From NCBI GenBank assembly GCA_965116165.1, contig OZ220484.1:124001-188000 (forward strand): a stretch of 64,000 nucleotides of DNA. Direction: 5' to 3'. The position numbers were made by a program, and so were the translations under genes. Each line of letters opens with the position of its first letter. Within the stretch, counting starts at the first letter, position 1. Positions 25,430 to 33,187 of this stretch are shown in pieces. This DNA is from Azophilus sp965116165 (lineage in GTDB: Bacteria; Pseudomonadota; Gammaproteobacteria; Pseudomonadales; Azotimanducaceae). The notes below the pieces were generated by a model. The model saw only the letters and a program-made list of their open reading frames with translations, did no database searches and was not told the origin of the DNA.

Positions 25430-26680
25430 TCAATCTGTCGGGGTTGGATCCCATTCGGGATCCGTTCGGCACCGGCTGAGCACATAGTCCTCGAATGTCG
25501 GAATGGGCGGGACGACCCAGTGGTCCCTGTCGATGGTCAAGACGCCGGCGTGGAGCAACCCGTTCAGGCAGTCTGCTCCGTTGGAATAAGCGCCCCGGGC
25601 TTCGTCGTCAGTGGGCAGCTTGCGGAAGATCTCCTTGATCCGATCCTTGGCATCCGACTCGTTGACCCGCCGTCCGCCTCCGATCTTCCGGAATATTTCC
25701 CCGACCACCCTCGTCGGCATCTTGGATGCCTTCAGTCGGGCTTGGTAGTAGTCGTCGCGTAGCCGGTCGCCTTCCCGCACAGCCTCCTTTGGAGCCACCG
25801 TTTCAAGTGAGGGGTCATCCGCTCGGGACAGCGCTATCCAGGCACCGCGCAGGTAGTTGTGCAGGTGCACCGGCCAGCCGTCAGACGCCTTGGCGAGTGT
25901 CTGCGCCCATTCGTCAAGGGCCACCTCGGAAGACGGCAGGCCGAATTGGGACAGGGTGCCATCCAGCGTTCTCCGGGCGCACTCCAGCGCTTCGGGGCTG
26001 GACAGAGCATCCAGCACAATGCGGTTCCCCGCCCCCAAACGGGATATCCCCGCATCGTCCAGTGCCTCGGTGCTGTCGGAGAGTCCGGCGCAGACCAGAA
26101 GCACGGGGAGGTGCTGCTGCGTATGAAGGTCGAACAGAAACTTCGCCCCGGGTGTGTTCGGGCGAACGTTCTGCACTTCATCGACGAACACCAGGACGCT
26201 GCCCTTGGGTTTCGCTCCGTTCGATCCGAAAAGATTTTGAGTTTGCCACGCGGATGTGAGCCGAGGCGGGGCCTCGACCTGCTGCTCGGCTCTGCGGCCC
26301 TTGAAGATGTTAAGATTCAGAAAAAATTCTCTGCCCCTGGTTTTGGTGATTCGGGCATCGGCGGGCTCGACTTCGTACAGCGCCTGCGCGATGCCCCAAA
26401 AAGCGCTCTGGGCGTCGGCCTCATCGGGAACCCCGGTCAGCACCAGCGGCATCAGCCCAAGTTCCGGCAGCCGTCTAGCGACCTCCTCGATCATGGCGGT
26501 CTTTCCCACTCCGGGCGCCCCTTCAATGAGAAGGGTTTTCCCGGGGGGACCATCGGGCGGAAGCCGTTTCGCCACACTCATCACCCGCCTGATTTCGGCC
26601 TCCCGACCCACGAACACGTCCGGGGAGCCGCGTTCGCTCCCGTCATCCTTCTCCGCAAGGGCAACCCGAATCTCGTTCAT
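25430..26680 (-). CDS. Stand-alone AAA/STAND-type ATPase
   Basis: 416 residues. An N-terminal FVGREAEIRRV box leads into Walker A (GAPGVGKT, about residue 54) and Walker B (VLVFVDEVQN, about 170); a sensor region and a C-terminal helical/winged-helix part follow. The layout resembles ORC1/Cdc6- or TniB-like ATPases. No partner gene (transposase, nuclease) is next to it and a MITE lies just upstream of its start, so its role cannot be told. Defence or mobile-element functions are possible. Confidence 0.7.
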   Translation of the reverse strand: MNEIRVALAEKDDGSERGSPDVFVGREAEIRRVMSVAKRLPPDGPPGKTLLIEGAPGVGKTAMIEEVARRLPELGLMPLVLTGVPDEADAQSAFWGIAQALYEVEPADARITKTRGREFFLNLNIFKGRRAEQQVEAPPRLTSAWQTQNLFGSNGAKPKGSVLVFVDEVQNVRPNTPGAKFLFDLHTQQHLPVLLVCAGLSDSTEALDDAGISRLGAGNRIVLDALSSPEALECARRTLDGTLSQFGLPSSEVALDEWAQTLAKASDGWPVHLHNYLRGAWIALSRADDPSLETVAPKEAVREGDRLRDDYYQARLKASKMPTRVVGEIFRKIGGGRRVNESDAKDRIKEIFRKLPTDDEARGAYSNGADCLNGLLHAGVLTIDRDHWVVPPIPTFEDYVLSRCRTDPEWDPTPTD

Positions 26681-26771
26681 GTCCGAAGGGTTTCAATAGG
26701 GGCCGAGTCGGCTGTCATTATATTGTCGAGGTGGTCTGGCTGCCACCACCGATCTGAACAGAGTGCTTTAG

Positions 26772-26870
26772 GGAACCTCTGATTAATCCTGTATTTAAGG
26801 AATAATAATCAATAAAATCAATATATTATGATTTCCTCAATAGTGCTCTGTTGATTTGTTCAGCCCTTCC
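26772..26870 (+). mobile_element. Miniature IS5-like element, copy 4
   Basis: 99 bp, starting GGAACCTCTGATTAATCCTG and ending TTCAGCCCTTCC, flanked by TTAG (26768-26771) and TTAA (26871-26874), a YTAR duplication with one difference. Its interior is more diverged than in other copies. It cuts off the aminotransferase remnant on its right. Confidence 0.88.
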
Positions 26871-26878
26871 TTAACTTT

Positions 26879-27076
26879 ATCGATTGGGATCTGGCATACA
26901 CGCCGAGTGATCTGAACTCGGCCGATTGGGACAAGCTTGATAGGTTCAACAAGTTTCTACTTGAGGAGCGGATCGTTGTTGGCGGCGGGAGCCGCTTTGT
27001 TGTGACGGATGGTTTGCAGCAACGAGATATTGACGACACGTTGTCACGTGTAGAACGCGCAATGCGAAGCCTTTGA
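26879..27076 (+). pseudogene. C-terminal remnant of a class III aminotransferase-like gene
   Basis: The frame from ATC at 26879 to the TGA at 27074 reads as a coherent C-terminus: LNSADWDKLDRFNKFLLEER, then IVVGGGSRFVVTDG, then DIDDTLSRVERAMRSL. This resembles the end of glutamate-1-semialdehyde/class III aminotransferases, where an (F/Y)(V/I)(S/T)..HT..DID.T pattern is typical. Everything 5' is missing and the MITE copy 4 abuts it. Family assignment is by eye and tentative. Confidence 0.45.
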
Positions 27077-27414
27077 TTGTTGGCGATCTGAAACATGGCG
27101 CTCACGATCTAAGCATCCTGTTATCGCGCAGCAGCCGGGCTTGGGGGCTTGTTGACGTAGGAGCAGGGGGTAACCTAGGACGAGGCGGCGGGTGCGACCC
27201 CTGTGGGGCAATCGACCGCGTAGCGCCTGCGCGACGTTTTCGATTTCATCCACCCACTCCGGCAGATAGAGTGGGCTTGATGCCGACTTTGATAGGGCAC
27301 CATGTATCCGACCCTTTGACGGAAGGATTAACTGCTGGGACGATCGACACTAAGCCCTGAGACTGCGGATTCTTCACCTGGTAGCGTACGATACCCTCGG
27401 TTACGCCGTTCCGG
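27077..27414. other. Gene-free stretch
   Basis: 338 bp with only short frames on both strands. Nothing recognisable. It separates the aminotransferase remnant from the P450 remnant and is probably decayed coding or insertion-sequence DNA. Confidence 0.4.
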
Positions 27415-28011
27415 CTATTTCATCCGGTAGCGGATCGGCAGGCTCTTCAGACCGCCGACAAAGATCGACTGGGTATATCGCGGCTCGCCGTTCAATTCGA
27501 TGTGGTCGAGGCGCCGCAGCAGTTCCCTGTACAGGATGCCCAGTTCCAGTTTGGCCAGGTGCTGGCCAAGGCACACATGCACACCGAAACCGAAGGCCAG
27601 ATGACCGGCATCCCGGCGGTCGACGCGGAACTCGAAGGGCGCGTCGAAAACGCGTTCGTCGCGGTTCGCCGACGGGTACCAGAGCGCGCAGGCCTCGCCC
27701 TCCGCAATGTCGATGTCGCCAACCCGGCAGTCGGCCGTTGCCGTGCGCATGAACTGCCGCACCGGGGTCACCCAGCGGATGATCTCGTTCAGCGCGGTGG
27801 CCATGTGGCGACCCGGGTCGGCGCGCAGCTTCGCCATCTCGTCGGGATGATCGATCAGCGCCAGCAGGCCGCCCGCCATGGTGGAACTGGTGGTGTCGTG
27901 GCCGGCCGTGGCGATGATGATGTAGTAACCGTTGGTCTCGAACTCGGGAACGGGTTCGCCGTCGATCCTGGCATTGGCGATGACGCTCGCCACATCGTCC
28001 GTGGGATTTTC
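27415..28011 (-). pseudogene. Cytochrome P450, C-terminal half only
   Basis: Homology starts at RENPTDDVASVIANA next to position 28011 and runs through the I-helix AGHDTTSS, K-helix EIIRW, and heme loop FGFGVHVCLG to a normal C-terminus, about 198 residues. The N-terminal half (about 200 residues, substrate-recognition region) is absent: at 28011-28014 the sequence switches to an RTX gene on the opposite strand. It is a different P450 from the one at 9997-11256. Not expected to be active. Confidence 0.85.
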
Positions 28012-29831
28012 ACGGCGGCGGCGGCCACGACACCCTGTATGGCGGCGAGGGCTCGGACACCTTCGTGTTCGCGGCGGGGGACGGCTCCGCCCATGTCGCC
28101 GATTTCGAGGCGGGCGAGACCATCCGGATTTCCGGTGTGCCCGGCGGGTTCGCGGGTCTGGTCATTGAGCAGATCGGGGACAACGCCGTCATCCGCCATG
28201 GCGACGGCGACACGATCACCCTGCAGGGTGTGTCGGCGGATTCGCTGGGCGCGGACGACTTCGAGTTCCCCGCGGCCGGGAACGCCCCGCGGGACGGCGG
28301 CGACGGCGACCCGCGGGGCGCGCTCCCCGGCGATGTTCCGAGCGGCAACGGCGGTGGCGGCGGCGCTCCACAGGGCGCGTCCCCCGGCGATGTTCCGAGC
28401 GGCAACAACGACGGTGGCGTCGCTGCGCAGGTCGCGTCCGTCGGCGACGCGACGACCGACGATTCCAGCGGCGGGGGCGGGCCGCGCGGCGGCAGCGGCG
28501 ACGACACCCTGGACGGCGGCGCCGGCGACGATGTGCTGAGGGGCCGCGCGGGCGACGACACACTGAACGGCCACGGGGGCGACGACACCCTAGGGGGCGG
28601 CAGGGGCAACGACACCCTGGACGGCGGCGGCGGCGGCGACACCCTTCGGGGTGCCCGAGGCGACGACATCCTGACCGGCGGCAGGGGTTCCGACACCTTC
28701 GTGTTCCGGTCGGGGGACGGCGGCGACACCATCACCGATTTCGGGGAGGGCGACCGGATTCGTCTGGACGGGGTCTCGGTCGGCTTTGGGGCGCTTGATA
28801 TCCGTCGGGACGGCACCGACACCGTCATCCACCACGGGACCGGCGACACGATCACCCTGCGGGGCGTGTCGGCCGACTCCCTGGGCGCGGACGACTTCCT
28901 GCTCCCCGACGCGGCCCCGGGCCTTCCCGGCACCCAAGGAAGCCCGCCCGCGCAAGGCGCCGGCCAGAAGGCGACGCCTCTCCCGGGCGGCACCGGCCAG
29001 GCCCAGACCCCGAACAAGCCACACGGCGCCGGCCAGAGCCAGAGGGTGACGACCCCCCACGACGACGACTGGGATGGCGAGGGCACCGGGCACACCGTAC
29101 ATAGAGGCACTGACGACGGCGACATCCTGCACGGGTCTGGTGTCCTGCTCGGCGGCAAGGGCGACGACACCCTGTTTGTGCAAGGCGACCATTCTTACGG
29201 CAGCATCCTGCATGGCGGTGCGGGCCGCGACACCCTGCATGGCGGTACGGGCGACGACACCCTGTACGGCGGCACTGGCGGCGGCTACTTGCTTGGCTAT
29301 TTGGGTGACGACACCCTGTACGGCGGCACTGGCGACGACTACTTGTATGGCGGTGCGGGTGACGACACCCTCCACGGCGGTGCCGACGGCGACTACTTGC
29401 ATGGCGGTGCGGGTGACGACACCTTTTACGGCGGCACTGGCGGCGACTACTTGCATGGCGGTGCGGGTGACGACACCCTCCACGGCGGTGCCGACCGCGA
29501 CTACTTGTATGGCAACCAGGGCGACGACATCCTGTATGGCGGTGATGGCGACGACATTCTGATAGGCGACCGGGGCGACGATACATTCGTTTTCACCAAC
29601 GACTCGTCGAGCAGTGGGGATGTCGACACGATTGTGGATTTCGGAGGCGGGGACACCATCCAACTTTCCGGCTTCACCGGCGTGGACGGCTTCAGCGATC
29701 TCGAGGGCAGAATCACCATGAGACACGGCGTCGAAACAGTCATCGACCTGACGGATGTGGGCGGCGGCCTGATCGTGCTTAGGCAGGTGGCTGCCGAGGA
29801 GCTGGATGCCAGCGACTTCGATTTCGGGTAA
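28012..29831 (+). CDS. RTX calcium-binding repeat protein, 5'-truncated
   Basis: About 605 residues remain. The frame enters with GGGGHDTLYGGEGSDTFVF at the P450 junction, so the native start is gone (an internal GTG at 28065 might be used). Three terminal-type modules are visible, two of them ending in the same GVSADSLGADDF block. Between them lies a low-complexity Gly/Ala/Pro linker with repeated PGDVPSGN. Two arrays of GGxGxDxLx nonapeptides (about 28490-28680 and 29110-29580) form Ca2+-binding beta-rolls. The C-terminus (DASDFDFG) resembles a type I secretion signal. No HlyB/HlyD genes are nearby. Probably a secreted or surface protein if expressed. Confidence 0.8.
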
Positions 29832-30089
29832 ACCGGCCAAGCCCCAAGTACTCCATCACCCGAAATCCCTTTCGTTTGGGACTTATATACGCAAGCTACG
29901 GCCGCTATCCGCCCTTGTATATCTTTTGTGGCGAGCACCTGCTGTGTGCCCGTCTTCACGAGGCGTCGGACGGCTACGGGACGGCAGACGAGGGCGCCGC
30001 AACATGACCGAGGCTCCCGCCATCGGTGTGGTCGATCCAGACTGATGCGCCTGTCTTGGAAGGAGATTCGCGGTCGTGCGGTACATGGC
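29832..30089. other. Intergenic region between the RTX gene and tRNA-Leu
   Basis: 258 bp with no supported gene. It would contain the tRNA transcript's 3' end, which runs leftward. No clear terminator hairpin was seen. Confidence 0.4.
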
Positions 30090-30176
30090 TGGTGCCTGGG
30101 GAGAGACTCGAACTCTCACATGGTCTCCCATACCAGATTTTGAGTCTGGCGCGTCTACCGATTTCGCCACCCAGGC
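30090..30176 (-). tRNA. tRNA-Leu (anticodon CAA)
   Basis: An 87-nt cloverleaf on the minus strand. It starts GCCTGGGTGGCGAAATCGG and ends CCCCAGGCACCA with an encoded CCA. The acceptor stem GCCTGGG pairs with CCCAGGC. The anticodon arm CCAGA-CTCAAAA-TCTGG gives anticodon CAA, which decodes UUG. A long variable arm (GGGAGACC region) and TTCGAGT T-loop fit leucine class II tRNAs. Confidence 0.96.
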
Positions 30177-30211
30177 TTCTGGCGTTGACGGATTGAGCCG
30201 CCGCGCCGCGA

Positions 30212-30217
30212 ATTATA
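30212..30217 (-). promoter_or_regulatory. Probable -10 element for tRNA-Leu
   Basis: TATAAT on the minus strand, 36 bp before the tRNA 5' end. A weak TTTACT lies 19 bp further upstream as a candidate -35. Confidence 0.5.
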
Positions 30218-30370
30218 CCACCCCGGAGCGGAGGGAAGTAAAATGCTCTCCGGGGTTCGAATATCCAACGGAATTGACCACCCAAGCGTTGGTCGGACGC
30301 CAGTTTTCGGGCATTGCCACTCTATGGCGGGAACTGTTGAAATTGATGCGGCACCTGATCCGGGGGCTCC

Positions 30371-31393
30371 TTGCAAAAATCCGATTTCGCATACGATCTT
30401 CCCCAAGCCCTGATCGCCCAAAGGCCGCCGCCGGAGCGGGAGCAAAGCCGCCTGCTGTGTGTCGGGGAAAATACGCTGGAGCACCGGCGCTTCCATGATT
30501 TACCCCGGTTGCTGACACCCGGAGACCTCTTGGTGGTCAACGATACCAAGGTCATCAAGGCTCGGTTGCGTGGCCGCAAAGACAGCGGCGGTGCCGTCGA
30601 GCTTCTCGTTGAGCGCATCGAATCGGAATGGAAGGCGCTGTGCCAGGCTCGGCCGGGTAAATCGTTGCGGCCGGGTAGGTCGGTTACGGTCGGTGGCCAT
30701 CCCATCGCCGTTCTTGAGCGCGAGGACGAATTCCACCGCCTGGAATTCCCGCTGCCGGTTGCCGAATTTCTTGAACGATACGGGGAAACGCCGTTGCCGC
30801 CCTACATCGAACGGCCCCCCGATCCAAACGACGACCAACGCTATCAGACGCTATACGCGACCCACCCCGGCGCGGTGGCGGCGCCCACGGCCGGCCTGCA
30901 TCTTTCGGAATCGGTGTTTGCGGCCTTGGAAAAGCGCGGGATCGATGTGGCCAGGATTACGCTGCATGTGGGGGCGGGTACCTTTCAGCCCGTGCGCGTG
31001 GCGAACTTGAGCCGACATCGCATGCACGCCGAGCGCTATGCGATTTCGGAGGACGCGGCGCAGCGCATTCTTGCCTGCCGGGAACGCAGCGGTCGCGTCG
31101 TGGCGGTGGGAACCACGGTGGTGCGCGCCTTGGAAAGCTCGGTGTACGCCGGGGGCGGTATTGGTCCGGGGGCGGCGGAAACGCGCCTGTTTATCAGGCC
31201 CGGCCACCGGTTTCGCATCGTGGATGCATTGGTGACCAACTTCCACCTCCCGGAATCCACATTGCTTATGCTCGTTTGTGCATTCGCCGGCCACCGGCGC
31301 ATCATGGCGGCCTACGCCGAGGCCGTCGCCCACGGCTACCGATTTTTCAGCTACGGCGATGCCATGTTCACCGAGCGCCATGAGGATGTTTGA
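30371..31393 (+). CDS. queA: S-adenosylmethionine:tRNA ribosyltransferase-isomerase
   Basis: 340 residues from a TTG start (GGGGG a few bases upstream). Begins QKSDFAYDLPQALIAQRP and contains FLLVNDTKV-type LLVVNDTKVIKARL and the conserved HPGAVAAPTAGLH segment of QueA. It adds the cyclopentene ring from SAM to queuosine precursor in tRNA wobble position 34. It heads queA-tgt-yajC-secD-secF, and tgt overlaps its stop by 14 bp. Confidence 0.96.
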   Translation: MQKSDFAYDLPQALIAQRPPPEREQSRLLCVGENTLEHRRFHDLPRLLTPGDLLVVNDTKVIKARLRGRKDSGGAVELLVERIESEWKALCQARPGKSLRPGRSVTVGGHPIAVLEREDEFHRLEFPLPVAEFLERYGETPLPPYIERPPDPNDDQRYQTLYATHPGAVAAPTAGLHLSESVFAALEKRGIDVARITLHVGAGTFQPVRVANLSRHRMHAERYAISEDAAQRILACRERSGRVVAVGTTVVRALESSVYAGGGIGPGAAETRLFIRPGHRFRIVDALVTNFHLPESTLLMLVCAFAGHRRIMAAYAEAVAHGYRFFSYGDAMFTERHEDV

Positions 31394-32495
31394 GCTTCTC
31401 GCCACCCAGGGCGCGGCGCGGCGCGGGCGGCTTGCGACGGCGCACGGCGTCGTGGAAACACCCGTTTTCATGCCCTGCGGTACCTACGGCACGGTTAAGG
31501 CCATGACCCCGGACGCACTCCGCGCGGTGGGAACGCAAATCCTGTTGGGCAATACCTTCCACCTGATGTTGCGCCCGGGCGATGCGACGATTCGCAACCT
31601 TGGCGGCCTGCATCGTTTCATGAACTGGAACGGACCCATTCTTACCGACAGCGGTGGTTTCCAGGTGTGGAGTCTCGGTGCGTTGCGCCGTATCGACGCG
31701 GATGGCGTCGAGTTTCGCTCCCCGGTGAACGGCGACCGCGTTCGCTTGACACCCGAGCGGTCCATCGAAGTGCAACGCAACCTGGGTGCGGACATCGTCA
31801 TGGTATTCGACGAATGCACGCCCTATCCGGCAACCGAGACGCAAGCCCGGGCTTCCATGGAACTTTCCCTGAAGTGGGCGATGCGCAGCAAGACGGCTTT
31901 CCCCGAGCCGGGGGCACTGCTGTTCGGCATCGTCCAGGGCGGCCTGTTCACCAGCTTGCGGCGGGCCAGCCTCGCGGGTTTGATCGACATCGGATTCGAC
32001 GGGTACGCGATCGGCGGGCTTTCCGTTGGAGAACCGAAGGAAGAGATGGACGCGGTGCTGCAAAATCTCACCCCCCTGATGCCCGCGGACCGGCCGCGCT
32101 ACCTCATGGGCGTCGGCACCCCGCAAGACCTGTTGCGTGCTGTCCTGGCCGGCATCGACCTGTTCGACTGCGTGCTGCCCACCCGCAACGGCCGCAACGG
32201 CCACCTGTTCACGAGCCGGGGTGTCGTGAAGATTCGCAATGCCCGGCACCGCAACGCCGATATTCCCCTGGACGCGGCATGCGCCTGCTACACCTGCGCC
32301 CATTTCTCCCGCGCTTATTTGCACCATCTCGACCGCTGCGACGAGCTGCTCGGTCCCATACTGATGACCCACCACAACCTGTTCTACTACCACGAACTCA
32401 TGGGTCGATTGCGCGGGTCTATCGAAACGGGTACATTGCTCCGCCTCGCCAAAACCCTACTCGACGGTTGGAATACACAAGATGAGTTTGTTTGA
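31380..32495 (+). CDS. tgt: Queuine (preQ1) tRNA-ribosyltransferase
   Basis: 371 residues from the ATG at 31380, which overlaps the end of queA (31386 is an alternative). Catalytic DSGGFQVWSL and the nucleophile-containing LPTRNGRNGHLFT segment are present. The zinc site is CACYTCAHFSRAYLHH (Cys-x-Cys, Cys, His). It exchanges guanine-34 for preQ1 in tRNAs for Asp, Asn, His and Tyr. Its last 14 bases overlap yajC. Confidence 0.97.
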   Translation: MRMFELLATQGAARRGRLATAHGVVETPVFMPCGTYGTVKAMTPDALRAVGTQILLGNTFHLMLRPGDATIRNLGGLHRFMNWNGPILTDSGGFQVWSLGALRRIDADGVEFRSPVNGDRVRLTPERSIEVQRNLGADIVMVFDECTPYPATETQARASMELSLKWAMRSKTAFPEPGALLFGIVQGGLFTSLRRASLAGLIDIGFDGYAIGGLSVGEPKEEMDAVLQNLTPLMPADRPRYLMGVGTPQDLLRAVLAGIDLFDCVLPTRNGRNGHLFTSRGVVKIRNARHRNADIPLDAACACYTCAHFSRAYLHHLDRCDELLGPILMTHHNLFYYHELMGRLRGSIETGTLLRLAKTLLDGWNTQDEFV

Positions 32496-32823
32496 GTTGG
32501 CCCATGCCGCCGATGCCGGTGCCGGGGGAGGTAATGCGGGCTGGATGAACCTCCTCTTTTTGGGCGGCTTCGTCCTCATCTTCTACTTTTTGCTCATTCG
32601 TCCCCAGAGCAAGCGCCGCAAGGAGCACGCCGCCCTCGTCGCGGGGCTTTCCAAGGGCGACGAGGTGATCACGGCGGGCGGCCTTGTCGGCAACATCACT
32701 AGGGTCGAGGATGATTTCGTGAAGGTGCGGCTCGCCTCGAAGATCGAGGTTCGCATTCAAAAATCCGCCGTCAGCGCCACATTGCCAAAGGGCACGCTGA
32801 AGTCGCTTGATGAGGCGGATTAA
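32482..32823 (+). CDS. yajC: Preprotein translocase accessory protein YajC
   Basis: 113 residues: one membrane helix (MNLLFLGGFVLIFYFLLI), then RPQSKRRKEH and the cytosolic GDEVITAGGLVGNI domain, all standard YajC. It associates with SecDF. Starts inside the end of tgt. The yajC-secD gap is unusually long (about 360 bp) because a MITE and a REP-like unit lie there. Confidence 0.95.
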   Translation: MSLFELAHAADAGAGGGNAGWMNLLFLGGFVLIFYFLLIRPQSKRRKEHAALVAGLSKGDEVITAGGLVGNITRVEDDFVKVRLASKIEVRIQKSAVSATLPKGTLKSLDEAD

Positions 32824-32858
32824 CCCGCAACCGCAATTGGGCGGAGCACTAAGTCTCC

Positions 32859-32873
32859 GTTGACAACCCAACC
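32859..32873. repeat. Possible fragment of the 77-bp repeat next to MITE copy 5
   Basis: TTGACAACCCAACC resembles the TTGACAGAACCCAA end of the second repeat family with a 2-nt deletion, and abuts the MITE target site, as that repeat does at 50736 and 53450. Very short, so tentative. Confidence 0.3.
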
Positions 32874-32877
32874 CTAG

Positions 32878-32976
32878 GGAACCTCTGATTAATTCTGTAG
32901 CCACGGCATACAAGTCAATGAAGTTAATAGCTTACAAGTGGCTCAATGCTGCTCTATCGAATTGTTCAGACCTTTC
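32878..32976 (+). mobile_element. Miniature IS5-like element, copy 5
   Basis: 99 bp from GGAACCTCTGATTAATTCTG to TTCAGACCTTTC, flanked by CTAG duplications (32874-32877 and 32977-32980). It sits between yajC and secD, in an operon that is normally uninterrupted. Confidence 0.92.
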
Positions 32977-32998
32977 CTAGGATTCGTAGGTGTAGTAG

Positions 32999-33022
32999 CC
33001 CGTGGCAAAAATCCCGCCGCAT
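32999..33022 (+). repeat. REP-like unit (single)
   Basis: CCCGTGGCAAAAATCCCGCC resembles both arms of the inverted pair at 47923-48003 (about 20 of 24 bases against the right arm). A short dispersed extragenic unit. Confidence 0.5.
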
Positions 33023-33160
33023 TTGAACAACGACGCATCCCGGCTGCCCGCATTGCCCGTCGCTCAAATATTCCCGACACTCCCGCTCCTCGCCCCTTGT
33101 CGGCCGGGCGCGGCTTGTCGCCCGCCCCTCGTCCCCCTCCCGGCGCGACGCGGGACTTTT

Positions 33161-33187
33161 TGCATGGGCCGGTAGGCGACCCATGCA
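33161..33187. other. Hairpin overlapping a possible secD start
   Basis: TGCATGGG (33161-33168) pairs exactly with CCCATGCA (33180-33187) across an 11-nt loop. The ATG at 33183 lies in the right arm, so it would be masked in RNA. This argues that secD starts at a later GTG (33222 or 33231), or that its translation is structure-controlled. Confidence 0.45.

Noticed and set aside
28010..29170. 386-codon Pro/Ser-rich frame and a 416-codon frame opposite the RTX gene
   Set aside because: Their repeats are the reverse reading of the Gly-Asp nonapeptides of the real RTX gene.
29110..29580. Regularly spaced repeats that could suggest a CRISPR array
   Set aside because: The period is a multiple of 9 codons and every unit encodes GGxGxDxLx in frame, so it is a protein repeat. 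No cas genes.
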